From contig NZ_WXVV01000022.1 in assembly GCF_013433315.1 (NCBI RefSeq), forward strand, positions 1 to 64,000: 64,000 nt of DNA, written 5' to 3'. Source of the DNA: Pseudomonas crudilactis. Its GTDB lineage: Bacteria > Pseudomonadota > Gammaproteobacteria > Pseudomonadales > Pseudomonadaceae. The notes under the pieces are model-generated. The model made no database searches. It had not been told where the DNA came from and saw only the letters and a program-made list of their open reading frames with translations. A program made the translations under genes and the position numbers. Shown here piece by piece: positions 8,591 to 17,629 of the stretch (position 1 is its first letter; each line of letters begins with the position of its first letter).

Positions 8591-8680
8591 TGTGGGAGCG
8601 AGCTTGCTCGCGAAAGCGGTGTATCAGGCAACATAAGGGTTGAATGTTACAAAGCCTTCGCGAGCAAGCTCGCTCCCACA
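8591..8680. repeat. REP pair (REPIN-like), inward orientation
   Basis: Two REP cores face each other: tgtgggagcgagcttgctcgcg at the left and its reverse complement ending at 8680, with about 45 bp between. It lies between the dapE start and the ndvB-like terminator. Confidence 0.85.
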
Positions 8681-8747
8681 GGGATTGGGTTCGGTCAATC
8701 AGACCGGTTATCACGCCAAGCCCCGCAAAATGGCGGTTATCTTAAAG

Positions 8748-8774
8748 CAAAACGGCGACCATTGGCCGCCGTTT
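8748..8774 (-). terminator. Intrinsic terminator of the ndvB-like gene
   Basis: Read on the minus strand, the stem aaacggcg/cgccgttt with a 9-nt loop is followed by a T-rich tail (ttttgcttt). It starts 18 bp past the ndvB-like stop codon. Confidence 0.75.
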
Positions 8775-8791
8775 AGTGCATCGATGAGGAT

Positions 8792-11383
8792 TTAGACGAC
8801 CGGCGCCGGTTCGGGCGCAGCGGCAGGTTTGGGCAGTGACGACAGGAACGCCATGATCAGCGCCGCCAGATACGGCAGCGACTGCACCAGCAACATCACC
8901 ACCCAGAAACGCATGTCGTTGCTCGGCATGCCGTTGACCAGGAAGATCCCCAGCGCCGCGCCCCACAACAGCAGCATGATGAACAGCTCTTCGCGCGCCT
9001 CGGAAATCGCCACCCAGAAGCCATGGTTGTCGGCGTTTTTCGGCGTGCGGAAGAACGGAATGCTGCTGGTGAAGAAGCCGTACAGCACCGCTTTGGCGAT
9101 GGTGTGCGACAACGCCAGCCCGGCCAGCGCCGCGCAGAAGGCATCTTTCAGGTTCACGCCAACGGCGCGACGGTAGAGGAAGATGATCTTGCCGACCTTG
9201 AACACGAACAACGCCAGAGGCGGGATTGCGAAGATCAGCAGCGGCGGATCGACCCGTTGCGGCACGATGATCATCGCCGCCGACCACAACAGCGCGCCGA
9301 CGGTGAAGAAGATGTTCATACCGTCCGCGACCCACGGCAACCAGCCCGCGAGGAAGTGGTAACGCTGGCCGCGCGTCAGCTCGGTGTCCTTGCCGCGCAG
9401 CAGGCTGCCGGTGTGGCGTTTGATGATCTGGATCGCACCGTAGGCCCAGCGGAAACGCTGTTTCTTGAAGTCGATAAACGTATCCGGCATCAGGCCCTTG
9501 CCGTAGCTGTCGTGGTAATACGCCGCCGACAAGCCTTTTTCGAACACGCGCAGACCGAGTTCGGCGTCTTCACAGATGCACCAGTCAGCCCAACCCAATT
9601 CTTCCAGCACCGAGCGACGGGTCATGGTCATGGTGCCGTGCTGAATGATCGCGTCACGGTCGTTGCGGGTGACCATGCCGATATGGAAGAAGCCTTTGTA
9701 TTCGGCATAGCAGAGCTTCTTGAAGGTGCTTTCGTTCTGGTCGCGGTAATCCTGCGGCGACTGCACCACGGCGATTTTCGGGTCGGCGAAGTGCGGCACC
9801 ATGTGCTTCAGCCAGTTCGGGTGCACGCAGTAATCGGAGTCGATCACGGCGATCACTTCGGCGTCCTTGGCGGTGTGCGGAATCAGGTAGTTCAGCGCGC
9901 CGCCCTTGAAACCGGCCAAGGGCGAAACGTGGAAGAACTTGAAGCGCGGGCCGAGGATTTCACAGTAGTCGCGCACCGGCTCCCACACCGCCGGGTCCTT
10001 GGTGTTGTTGTCGATGATCAGGACTTCGTAGTCCGGATAATCGAGCGCGGCGAGGGCGTCGAGGGTCTGTTTGACCATTTCCGGCGGCTCGTTGTAGCAA
10101 GGCACGTGAATCGAGACTTTCGGGCGATAGCTGGAGTCGCCTTCAACCGGCAGGAATTCACGCCGACGTTTGTGAATCCACACCGCTTCGGCCAGTTCAT
10201 GCGCCTCGGTGAGCAGCACGATAAACACGCCGAGCGCACCGAGCGCCAAGAGGAAGCCGACCGTCAAACTGAACCACGTGCTGTATTGCAGGCTGTAGTC
10301 GTAACCGATCCACACCAGCACCGAACCACAGAGGAACGCGATGAAGGTCAGGAAGATCCGCCCACGCTGACGCAACGCCGAGCCGTCGATCATCAGCAGG
10401 GTCAGCGACAACAGCGCCAGCACCACCGAACCGATGGCCAGCACGCGCCACTGCGGGATCGCGACCACCGGCCCTTCGAAGTTGAATTTCTGCTGCCGCG
10501 CAGCGTTGAACACGCCCCAGTACGCGCCCACCGAACCTTCGTCGCTGGCCTTCCACGGCTGGTCAAACGCTTCGATCACGAAGTAGTTGAAGCCTTGGCG
10601 GTTGAGCTTGTTGACCAGGGTGCGCAAATAGATCGCCTGATCCGCCGGCGATGCATCGGCGCCACCGCGCATACGACCGTTGCTCGGCCAGCCGACCTCG
10701 GAGAGCAGCAGCGGTTTTTTCGGGAACAGTTTTTTCAGGTCGCGGGCGCGGTCGAAAACGAACTGCCCGGCCTTGTCGACCGGAATGAACTCCCAGTACG
10801 GCAGAACGTGCGCGGCGATCAGGTCAACGTGCTTGGCCAACTCCGGGTGTTCTTCCCAGACGTGCCATTGCTCGGAGGTGGTCACCGGCACTTTCACCGC
10901 CGCGCGCACGCGATCGAGCAGCACGCTCAGCTCTTGCGCGGTGATTTCCTTGCGGAAAATCGCTTCGTTACCGACCACCACGCGCACCACGCTGCGCGAA
11001 GTGTTGGCCAATTCGATGGCGCGGGTGATTTCCCGTTCGTTGCGTTCCTGGTCCGGGCTGATCCAGATCCCCAGCGTCACGCGCAGGCCGAATTCTTCGG
11101 CCAGTTTCGGGATATCTTGCAGCGAGCCGTCGACCGAGTAGATGCGGATGTTGTCCGTCAGCTTGCTCATGATCTCCAGGTCGCGGCGCATTTCGTCGTC
11201 AGTCGGGTACTGATCTTTCTGCGGATATTGTCCCTGCTGGAACGGCGAATAGGAGAAACCGGAGATCTGCTCCGGCCAGTTCGGCGCGGAAACCGGGCGA
11301 TTGATCAGCGCCCAGAAACCGGTGAACAGGGCGGCGATTGCCAGAACCACCACCAGGTTGAGTCCAAATTTACGCGATGACAT
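8792..11383 (-). CDS. ndvB: NdvB-like beta-glucan synthase (GH17 + GT2 fusion)
   Basis: An 863-residue membrane protein built like the Pseudomonas NdvB/Bgt glucan synthases that make cyclic or branched beta-1,3-glucans, which in P. aeruginosa are linked to biofilm antibiotic tolerance. A membrane anchor (about 9-28) is followed by a periplasmic GH17 transglycosylase domain (about 40-310) with acid/base in VVGNE (Glu140) and nucleophile in LSEVGWP (Glu229). Several membrane segments (about 315-395) come next. Then a cytoplasmic GT2 domain (about 420-680) has DSD at 515-517, ED at 605-606 and QRFRW at 642-646, followed by four or five further membrane segments. The start at 11383 gives MSSRKFGLNLVV. 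Upstream of dapE in the same direction, but with its own terminator. Confidence 0.88.
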   Translation of the reverse strand: MSSRKFGLNLVVVLAIAALFTGFWALINRPVSAPNWPEQISGFSYSPFQQGQYPQKDQYPTDDEMRRDLEIMSKLTDNIRIYSVDGSLQDIPKLAEEFGLRVTLGIWISPDQERNEREITRAIELANTSRSVVRVVVGNEAIFRKEITAQELSVLLDRVRAAVKVPVTTSEQWHVWEEHPELAKHVDLIAAHVLPYWEFIPVDKAGQFVFDRARDLKKLFPKKPLLLSEVGWPSNGRMRGGADASPADQAIYLRTLVNKLNRQGFNYFVIEAFDQPWKASDEGSVGAYWGVFNAARQQKFNFEGPVVAIPQWRVLAIGSVVLALLSLTLLMIDGSALRQRGRIFLTFIAFLCGSVLVWIGYDYSLQYSTWFSLTVGFLLALGALGVFIVLLTEAHELAEAVWIHKRRREFLPVEGDSSYRPKVSIHVPCYNEPPEMVKQTLDALAALDYPDYEVLIIDNNTKDPAVWEPVRDYCEILGPRFKFFHVSPLAGFKGGALNYLIPHTAKDAEVIAVIDSDYCVHPNWLKHMVPHFADPKIAVVQSPQDYRDQNESTFKKLCYAEYKGFFHIGMVTRNDRDAIIQHGTMTMTRRSVLEELGWADWCICEDAELGLRVFEKGLSAAYYHDSYGKGLMPDTFIDFKKQRFRWAYGAIQIIKRHTGSLLRGKDTELTRGQRYHFLAGWLPWVADGMNIFFTVGALLWSAAMIIVPQRVDPPLLIFAIPPLALFVFKVGKIIFLYRRAVGVNLKDAFCAALAGLALSHTIAKAVLYGFFTSSIPFFRTPKNADNHGFWVAISEAREELFIMLLLWGAALGIFLVNGMPSNDMRFWVVMLLVQSLPYLAALIMAFLSSLPKPAAAPEPAPVV

Positions 11384-11570
11384 AGCTATTTCGGGTTCCA
11401 AAGGCTGTGGAACGGAGGATCGGTCGGCTAGACGCCCGAGGGGCGCGCATCCTACACCGGCAGTTCGCAAGTCGTACATCAGACAGGGAAATGCCCGACA
11501 TTGGGCAGCCGACTTTGCCTTAAGTTCTTACACTTGTAGCTGATGTTTAGAACTTGTCGCCGCGTGGCCC

Positions 11571-11576
11571 TATAAT
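11571..11576 (+). promoter_or_regulatory. -10 box upstream of tcdA
   Basis: A consensus TATAAT lies 27 bp before the tcdA start. No good -35 box is spaced for it: the best candidate, ttagaa at 11547, matches three of six bases. Transcription from here would give a short leader. Confidence 0.5.
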
Positions 11577-11602
11577 GCGCGCCGGTTTTTGGGGTAATGG
11601 TC

Positions 11603-12415
11603 ATGAGTACAGAAGATCCGCGGTTTGCAGGCATCGCCCGTTTGTATGGCATCGAAGGCCTGGCGCGTTTGCGCGCGGCCCATGTGGCGATCGTCGGCGT
11701 CGGTGGCGTCGGTTCCTGGGCGGCGGAAGCCATGGCGCGTTGTGGCGTCGGCGAGATTTCGCTGTTCGACCTCGATGACGTCTGCGTCAGCAACGCCAAC
11801 CGCCAGTTGCATGCGCTGGACAGCACCGTCGGCAAGCCCAAGGTCGAAGTGATGGCCGAGCGTCTGCGCGGGATCAACCCGGATTGCACCGTGCACGCGG
11901 TGGCGGATTTCGTCACCCGCGAGACCATGGCCGAATACATCACGCCGAACATCGACTGCGTGATCGACTGCATCGACGCGGTCAACGCCAAGGCTGCACT
12001 GATCGCCTGGTGCAAGCGCCGCAAGATCCAGATCATCACCACGGGTGGCGCGGGCGGGCAGATTGATCCGACGCTGATTCAGGTGTGCGATCTCAACCGT
12101 ACGTTCAACGATCCATTGGCGTCGAAAGTGCGCTCGACGTTGCGTCGTGATTATGGTTTTTCGCGCACCGTGACCCGGCATTACAGCGTGCCGTGTGTGT
12201 TTTCCACGGAACAACTGCGCTATCCGAAGCCGGATGGCAGTATTTGTTTGCAGAAGAGTTTTGTTGGCGATGGCGTGAAGCTGGACTGCGCCGGCGGGTT
12301 TGGCGCGGTGATGATGGTCACGGCGACGTTTGGCATGGTCGCGGCGACCAAGGCTGTGGACAAGATTGTCGCGGGTGTGCGGCGCCCGGCTGACCGAGTC
12401 AAACCTCAGATTTGA
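11603..12415 (+). CDS. tcdA: tRNA threonylcarbamoyladenosine dehydratase
   Basis: E1-like ATP-dependent enzyme that cyclises t6A37 of tRNA to ct6A (TcdA, formerly CsdL/YgdL). The 270-residue protein has the adenylate-forming core with GVGGVGS at about 32-38, the Asp-rich DLDDV turn and NRQLHA. The ATG at 11603 is preferred over the one at 11597 because the GGGG site at about 11590 is then properly spaced. It converges on csdE-csdA, the sulfur relay that works with TcdA in E. coli, so function and location agree. A REP-like inverted repeat separates the two transcripts. Confidence 0.94.
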   Translation: MSTEDPRFAGIARLYGIEGLARLRAAHVAIVGVGGVGSWAAEAMARCGVGEISLFDLDDVCVSNANRQLHALDSTVGKPKVEVMAERLRGINPDCTVHAVADFVTRETMAEYITPNIDCVIDCIDAVNAKAALIAWCKRRKIQIITTGGAGGQIDPTLIQVCDLNRTFNDPLASKVRSTLRRDYGFSRTVTRHYSVPCVFSTEQLRYPKPDGSICLQKSFVGDGVKLDCAGGFGAVMMVTATFGMVAATKAVDKIVAGVRRPADRVKPQI

Positions 12416-12435
12416 TGGTGGGGCTTATGGCCTTA

Positions 12436-12498
12436 TCGCGAGCAGGCTCACTCCTACAGGGGAACGCATTCCAATTGTAGGAGTGAGCCTGCTCGCGA
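12436..12498. repeat. REP pair, outward orientation
   Basis: Arms tcgcgagcaggctcactcctac (12436-12457) and its exact reverse complement (12477-12498) flank 19 bp. The cores carry cactcctac instead of cgctcccac. Compared with the pairs at 8591 or 14165, the two cores point the opposite way. It sits between convergent tcdA and csdE and may end both transcripts. Confidence 0.85.
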
Positions 12499-12517
12499 TG
12501 GCTGCGAAGCAGCCGCT

Positions 12518-12922
12518 TTAAAGCGCCAACTCATTCATTCGCTGGAGCACGGCATTCAGGCCATTGCTGCGCGATGGCGATAGCTGGCGCGACAGGCCGA
12601 GCTGATTAAACCAGTTCGGCAAATCAACCTGCTGCAATTCGGTGGCCGACAAGCCGTTAACCCGCAACAGCAACAACGCCACCAACCCGCGAATCATCCG
12701 CGCATCGCTGCTTGCGCTGAATTGCCAGTGACCGTCGTGCAGTTCGCCAACCAGCCAGACCTGACTCTCACAGCCATGCACCCGATTAGCCTCGCACTTG
12801 TCCGCATCGCTGAGCGCCGGCAGACGATCACCAAACTGCATCAGCAACCGCGCCCGCTGTTCCCAGCCCGCTGCATTCTGAAAAGTCTGCAGCGCCTCGG
12901 CTGCCTCGACCGGCAAGCTCAT
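12518..12922 (-). CDS. csdE: SufE/CsdE-family sulfur acceptor
   Basis: Accepts persulfide sulfur from its cysteine desulfurase and stimulates it. The 134-residue length and the motif VHGCESQVWL, with the acceptor Cys51, are typical of SufE/CsdE. Its ATG overlaps the csdA stop by four bases (ATGA), so the pair is translationally coupled. The CsdE name is preferred to SufE because the partner is CsdA-like and tcdA is adjacent. Confidence 0.9.
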   Translation of the reverse strand: MSLPVEAAEALQTFQNAAGWEQRARLLMQFGDRLPALSDADKCEANRVHGCESQVWLVGELHDGHWQFSASSDARMIRGLVALLLLRVNGLSATELQQVDLPNWFNQLGLSRQLSPSRSNGLNAVLQRMNELAL

Positions 12923-14124
12923 CGCAACATCTCCAGCGCCTGATCCAGCGCTTCAAAGAAGCGTTCCAGATCCTCCGAGTCGTTGTACAACGCCAGCGAT
13001 ACACGAATCGCCCCGGCCAGTTCGAAGCTTTTCAGCAGCGGCATCGCGCAGTGATGCCCGGCGCGCACGGCGATACCTTGCTCGGTCAGCAGATGCGCCA
13101 AATCGGCGTTGTGCACGCCCTCGACGACAAAACTTGCCAGCGCCAGTTGCGGCTTGCCGAGCAGACGAATGCCGTTACGAGCGGCGAGGCCTCGCAGCAG
13201 ATAATCATGCAGCGCCGCTTCGTGGGCCGACACCGCGTCCTGATCCAGACCTGCCAGATAATCGAGGGTTGCGCCGAGGCCGATCACACTGGCAATCGGT
13301 GGCGTACCCGCTTCAAAACCCAGCGGAGCAGGGCGGAAACGCGCGTCGTGATAGTTGGCTTCCAGCACCATTTCGCCGCCAAACTGCCAAGGCTTCAATT
13401 GCTCAAGGGCCGTGTTGCGCCCGAACAACACGCCGAGGCCATCCGGGCCATACAGCTTGTGGCTGGAAAACACATAAAAGTCGCAACCCAGCGCCTGCAC
13501 GTCATGCCGGCCGTGAACCACGCCTTGCGCGCCATCGACCACGGTCAGTGCGTTTTGCGCCTTGGCCATGCCCAGCAATGCCGGCAATGGCTGCCATGCG
13601 CCGAGCACGTTGGACAGCTGACTGACCGCCAGCAAGCGCGTGCGCGGGCCGATCAGGTGCACAGCGGCAGCAAGGTCGATCAGACCGTCGGCATCCAGCG
13701 GCAGGATCACCAGCTTCAGATTGCGCCGTTGCGCCAGTTGCTGCCATGGCAGCAGGTTGGCGTGATGCTCCAGGGCGCTGATGACAATTTCATCGCCCGG
13801 GTGGAAAAGATGTTCCAGGCCATAAGCCAGGAGATTCAGCGCACTGGTGGCGCCGTGGGTAAAGACGATCTGCCCGCTGTCACCGGCATTCAGCCACTGG
13901 GCCACCTTCAACCGACTGTCTTCGAACGCCTGCGTGGCATGGGCGCCCGGCAGGTGTTGCGCACGGTGCACATTGGCCGCGCCGTTGGCGTAGTAATGCG
14001 TCAGTGCGTCGAGCAGGGCTTGGGGTTTTTGCGTGGTGGCGGCGTTGTCCAGATAGGTCTGGTCTTGCCGTTGCAGTGCGGCGATAGCCGGGAAATCGGC
14101 ACGCCACGGGGAGGGAATCATCAT
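12919..14124 (-). CDS. csdA: Cysteine desulfurase CsdA
   Basis: PLP enzyme of the SufS/CsdA (group II) type that removes sulfur from cysteine to give alanine and an enzyme persulfide. From the ATG at 14124 it has 401 residues. The PLP lysine is in SSHK (Lys223), the PLP-stacking His in EHHAN (about 120-121), the cofactor Asp in VVDGAQG and the persulfide-forming Cys359 in RAGHHCAMP. Two tandem ATGs (14124, 14121) make the exact first residue ambiguous. Feeds csdE, with which it overlaps. Confidence 0.95.
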   Translation of the reverse strand: MMIPSPWRADFPAIAALQRQDQTYLDNAATTQKPQALLDALTHYYANGAANVHRAQHLPGAHATQAFEDSRLKVAQWLNAGDSGQIVFTHGATSALNLLAYGLEHLFHPGDEIVISALEHHANLLPWQQLAQRRNLKLVILPLDADGLIDLAAAVHLIGPRTRLLAVSQLSNVLGAWQPLPALLGMAKAQNALTVVDGAQGVVHGRHDVQALGCDFYVFSSHKLYGPDGLGVLFGRNTALEQLKPWQFGGEMVLEANYHDARFRPAPLGFEAGTPPIASVIGLGATLDYLAGLDQDAVSAHEAALHDYLLRGLAARNGIRLLGKPQLALASFVVEGVHNADLAHLLTEQGIAVRAGHHCAMPLLKSFELAGAIRVSLALYNDSEDLERFFEALDQALEMLR

Positions 14125-14164
14125 TTGTTCAGCCCTGTGAACTTGGGCGGGTGTACACAAGACA

Positions 14165-14238
14165 CTGTGGGAGCGAGCCTGCTCGCGAAGGCGTCCTTGA
14201 GGACGCTAAAAGCTTCGCGAGCAAGCTCGCTCCCACAG
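14165..14238. repeat. REP pair, inward orientation
   Basis: Cores ctgtgggagcgagcctgctc and gcaagctcgctcccacag face each other across about 30 bp that itself contains a smaller inverted repeat (gcgtcc/ggacgc). It separates dapD from csdA. Confidence 0.88.
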
Positions 14239-14254
14239 GAGGTCGATGTGCTGC

Positions 14255-15289
14255 TTAGTTGTGAGCGTGCAGCGCTTCGTTCAGTTCGATCGCCGATTTG
14301 TGGGTTTTGCATTCCACAGCACCGGTTTCCGAATTGCGGCGGAACAGCAGGTCAGTCTGACCGGCCAGCTCGCGTGCTTTTACAACCTTGACCAGGTTGT
14401 TGTTTTCGTCGAGCAGCGCCACCTTGGTACCGGCGGTCACGTACAGGCCCGACTCGACAGTGTTGCGGTCGCCCAACGGAATACCGATACCGGCGTTGGC
14501 GCCGATCAGGCAGCCTTCGCCAACCTTGATCACGATGTTGCCGCCGCCCGACAGGGTGCCCATGGTCGAGCAGCCGCCGCCCAGATCGGAACCCTTGCCG
14601 ACGAATACGCCAGCGGAAACGCGGCCTTCGATCATGCCCGGGCCTTCGGTGCCAGCGTTGAAGTTGATGAAACCTTCGTGCATTACGGTGGTGCCTTCAC
14701 CGACGTAAGCGCCCAGACGCAGACGCGCCGCGTCAGCGATACGTACGCCGGCCGGTACCACGTAGTCGGTCATTTTCGGGAACTTGTCCACCGAGAACAC
14801 TTCCAGCAATTCGCCACGCAGACGGGCTTCCAGTTGCATTTCTGCCAGTTCGCTCAGGTCGATGGCGCCCTGGCTGGTCCACGCTACGTTCGGCAGCAGC
14901 GGGAAGATCCCGGCCAGGCTCACGCCGTGTGGCTTGACCAGACGGTGCGACAGCAGGTGCAGCTTCAGATAGGCCTCAGGCGTCGAGGTCAGCTGTGCGT
15001 CTTCCGCCAGCAAAGTGGCGACCAGCGGCTTGTGGCTTTCCGCCAGACGGGTCAGCAGCTTGCCTTGCACGGCGTCGATGGCTTTCACGGCTTCAGCCAG
15101 TTGTGCGGCCTGGGCGGTGGTGAAAGTGATGGCCTGGTTGCCTTCGGTGTAACCGAGGATCGGCGCAACAGCGGCGACCAGTTCGGCCGAAGGGTTGAGC
15201 AGTGGTTGTGCGTAGAACACTTCCAGCCATGCGCCTTGACGGTTCTGAGTGCCGACACCAAAGGCGATGCTGAACAGGGAATTGGACAT
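14255..15289 (-). CDS. dapD: Tetrahydrodipicolinate N-succinyltransferase
   Basis: Transfers succinyl from succinyl-CoA to tetrahydrodipicolinate, the entry step of the succinylase lysine/DAP branch. The 344-residue protein is the longer DapD form found in pseudomonads. An N-terminal domain precedes a left-handed beta-helix of hexapeptide repeats (from about residue 170, including VGEGTTVMHEGFINFNAG and GGGCSTMGTLSGGG) and a short C-terminal beta domain. The ATG follows aggtgta, a modest ribosome site. It lies just downstream of the ArsC-like reductase gene on the same strand (33 bp). Confidence 0.96.
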   Translation of the reverse strand: MSNSLFSIAFGVGTQNRQGAWLEVFYAQPLLNPSAELVAAVAPILGYTEGNQAITFTTAQAAQLAEAVKAIDAVQGKLLTRLAESHKPLVATLLAEDAQLTSTPEAYLKLHLLSHRLVKPHGVSLAGIFPLLPNVAWTSQGAIDLSELAEMQLEARLRGELLEVFSVDKFPKMTDYVVPAGVRIADAARLRLGAYVGEGTTVMHEGFINFNAGTEGPGMIEGRVSAGVFVGKGSDLGGGCSTMGTLSGGGNIVIKVGEGCLIGANAGIGIPLGDRNTVESGLYVTAGTKVALLDENNNLVKVVKARELAGQTDLLFRRNSETGAVECKTHKSAIELNEALHAHN

Positions 15290-15322
15290 GTAAATACACC
15301 TCTACAAAGAGTGACGGGCTGC

Positions 15323-15685
15323 TTACTTCAGAGCTGCCGCGTAGATATCTGGCTTGAAGCCAATCAGGGTTCGGTCACCGAGATCGAGCACCGGGCGCTT
15401 GATCATCGAGGGTTGAGCGAGCATCAGTTCGATGGCTTTCGATTGGTCGAGATCGGCTTTGCGTTCGTCGTCGAGTTTGCGAAAGGTCGTGCCTGCGCGG
15501 TTCAACACCGTTTGCCAGCCGTGTTCGTCACACCATTGGGTCAGGTGTTCACGGTCGATGCCGGCGCTTTTGTAATCGTGAAAGTCGTAGCTGACAGCGT
15601 GTTCATCGAGCCAGGTGCGCGCCTTCTTCATGGTGTCGCAGGCTTTGATGCCGAAAAGGTGCAACGTTTTACTTGAAACGGTCAA
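15323..15685 (-). CDS. ArsC/Spx-like reductase (YffB family)
   Basis: A 120-residue thioredoxin-fold protein of the ArsC/Spx superfamily, YffB type. The N-terminal CDTMKKA block carries the single redox-type cysteine (about residue 16), and KRPVLDLG near residue 93 is the family's conserved arginine/cis-proline region. The start is a TTG at 15685, chosen because GGGGG lies at the right distance and gives family length; the frame upstream is REP sequence. YffB-like proteins bind glutathione but have no proven arsenate reductase activity, so the arsenic name should not be taken literally. Precedes dapD. Confidence 0.85.
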   Translation of the reverse strand: MTVSSKTLHLFGIKACDTMKKARTWLDEHAVSYDFHDYKSAGIDREHLTQWCDEHGWQTVLNRAGTTFRKLDDERKADLDQSKAIELMLAQPSMIKRPVLDLGDRTLIGFKPDIYAAALK

Positions 15686-15785
15686 GGAATCGCCCCCTTT
15701 ACAGGTGCTGGAAAAAAATGGTGTCGGATTATGCCATGACCAAACGGTTTCGCGGCGCCCGGCTTCATTTGGCAATGCAAAACCC

Positions 15786-15874
15786 TGTGGGAGCGAGCTT
15801 GCTCGCGAAGGGGCCGTGTCAGTCAAAATCTCTATTAATGACACACCGTATTCGCGAGCAAGCTCGCTCCCACA
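15786..15874. repeat. REP pair, inward orientation
   Basis: Cores tgtgggagcgagcttgctcgcg and cgcgagcaagctcgctccca face each other across about 45 bp of AT-richer sequence. It lies between the divergent ArsC-like and antiporter genes. The rest of the 292-bp gap (15686-15977) holds nothing I can identify. Confidence 0.88.
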
Positions 15875-15977
15875 TTGGTCCGGCGTGTACGTGTGCGACA
15901 TAGGTGCAACGGTCAGACGCATCCTAAGCGGCTAATATGGCAGTTCAACGCTGTCGATTGTCTGAGATTTCCGCTTT

Positions 15978-17609
15978 ATGCAAACCGCTTACACCGTCCT
16001 GATCCTGCTGATGCTGGTCAGCGTCTCGCGGCTGGTCGGACGGGTCATCCCGTTGCCACTGCCGCTGGTACAAATCACCGCCGGCGCCTTGCTCGCCTGG
16101 CCGACCCTCGGCCTGCATGTGGCGCTCGATCCAGAATTGTTCCTGTTTCTGTTCCTGCCGCCGTTGTTGTTTTCCGATGGCTGGCGCATGCCCAAGCGCG
16201 AGTTCTGGCATCTGCGCGGGCCGATCCTGACGCTGGCGGTGGGGCTGGTGCTGTTCACTGTGGTTGGCGCCGGGTACTTCATTCATTGGTTATTGCCGTC
16301 AATTCCGTTACCCGTAGCCTTTGCCCTCGCCGCTGTGCTGTCGCCGACCGACGCCGTGGCGGTCTCGGCGATTTCGCAAAACCGCCTGCCGACCCCGCTG
16401 ATGCATATATTGCAGGGCGAGGCGCTGATGAACGATGCCTCGGGTCTGGTGACCTTCAAGTTCGCCCTGGTGGCGGCCATCACGGGGGTGTTCTCGCTGA
16501 CCAACGCCAGCCTGACCTTTGTCGTGGTGGCGCTCGGTGGTCTGGCAGTCGGTGTGGCATTGAGCTGGCTGGTCGGGCGCTTGCGGGCGTGGATGATCGC
16601 CCGAGGCTGGGACGATCCGGCCACTCACGTGGTGTTCATGTTGCTGCTGCCGTTCGCCGCTTATGTGTTGGCCGAACGGCTCGGCGTCTCGGGCATTCTC
16701 TCGGCGGTGGCGGCGGGGATGATGCAGAGTTGGCTCGACCTGCTGCCGCGGCAGACCAGCACCCGCTTGCTCAATCGCAGTGTCTGGTCGCTGCTGGAGT
16801 TCGCCTTCAACGGTTTGATCTTCCTGCTGCTGGGCTTGCAATTGCCCGACATCATCAAAGCCGTGGTCAGCCACGAGCCGACCTTGTGGCCGACGCTGTT
16901 TTATCGCTGTCTGGATGTCGTGGCAATTTTTCTGGCGCTGGTATTGCTGCGTTTTATCTGGGTGCAAAGCATCTGGCGCTTATCGGTGCTGCTGCGCCGC
17001 TTGCGCGGCAAGGGCGAGCTGACACAAGTGCCGACGGCGCGCTCCTGTTGGTTGCTGACCGTCGGCGGGGTGCGTGGAGCGGTGACGCTGGCCGGTGTGA
17101 TGTCGGTGCCGATGTTGATGGGGGCCGATGCTTTTCCCGAGCGTGATCTGCTGATTTTCATTGCCGCCGGGGTGATCCTGTTGTCACTGGTGTCGGCTTG
17201 CATCGCCTTGCCGCTGTTGCTGCGCGGAATTGAAAAGAGCCCGGATGACAAGCGCCGCCAGGAAGTGCGCGACGCTTGGCGCAAGACTGCCGAAGCGGCG
17301 ATTCATGCCCTGGAAACTGAGGAGGTCGCCCCGCAGGACGCCGCTCAAGCCGCTCTCTCGGCGGAACTGAAGGCGCGGATCATGTCCGAGTATCGCCATC
17401 AACTGGAAGTATTCAACGATTCGGCAGAGGCCCAGGCGCTGGCGTTCCAGATGGATCTGCTGGAACGCCGTTTGCGTTTGAAGGCGCTGCGGGCACAACG
17501 CCTTGAACTTTACAGCTTGAGTCGCCAACACGAGATTGGTGATGACGTTCTGCGAGAAGTGTTGGCAGATCTTGATTTAAGCGAAGCGAACCTGGGGCAG
17601 GTCAAATAA
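15978..17609 (+). CDS. CPA1-family Na+/H+ antiporter
   Basis: A 543-residue inner-membrane cation/proton antiporter. About 12 membrane segments occupy residues 1-420, followed by a cytoplasmic, charged and coiled-coil-prone tail of about 120 residues. Family marks are SPTDAVAV (122-129), the CPA1 Asn-Asp pair in GEALMNDASG (152-153) and GGVRGAVTLAG (about 357). This is the NhaP/YjcE-like group; ion preference (Na+, K+ or both) cannot be read directly. It converges on the metalloprotease gene with only 20 bp between stop codons. Confidence 0.9.
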   Translation: MQTAYTVLILLMLVSVSRLVGRVIPLPLPLVQITAGALLAWPTLGLHVALDPELFLFLFLPPLLFSDGWRMPKREFWHLRGPILTLAVGLVLFTVVGAGYFIHWLLPSIPLPVAFALAAVLSPTDAVAVSAISQNRLPTPLMHILQGEALMNDASGLVTFKFALVAAITGVFSLTNASLTFVVVALGGLAVGVALSWLVGRLRAWMIARGWDDPATHVVFMLLLPFAAYVLAERLGVSGILSAVAAGMMQSWLDLLPRQTSTRLLNRSVWSLLEFAFNGLIFLLLGLQLPDIIKAVVSHEPTLWPTLFYRCLDVVAIFLALVLLRFIWVQSIWRLSVLLRRLRGKGELTQVPTARSCWLLTVGGVRGAVTLAGVMSVPMLMGADAFPERDLLIFIAAGVILLSLVSACIALPLLLRGIEKSPDDKRRQEVRDAWRKTAEAAIHALETEEVAPQDAAQAALSAELKARIMSEYRHQLEVFNDSAEAQALAFQMDLLERRLRLKALRAQRLELYSLSRQHEIGDDVLREVLADLDLSEANLGQVK

Positions 17610-17629
17610 CTATCCACTGGCGGGTAAAG

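Noticed and set aside
8591..8680. CRISPR-like or phage attachment repeat
   Set aside because: Pairs are inverted REP cores without regularly spaced unique spacers, cas genes or integrase.
15323..15922. Arsenate reductase/arsenic resistance function for the ArsC-like gene
   Set aside because: It is the YffB-type branch beside dapD, with no arsenic transporter or ArsR nearby; the fold name does not imply arsenate reduction.
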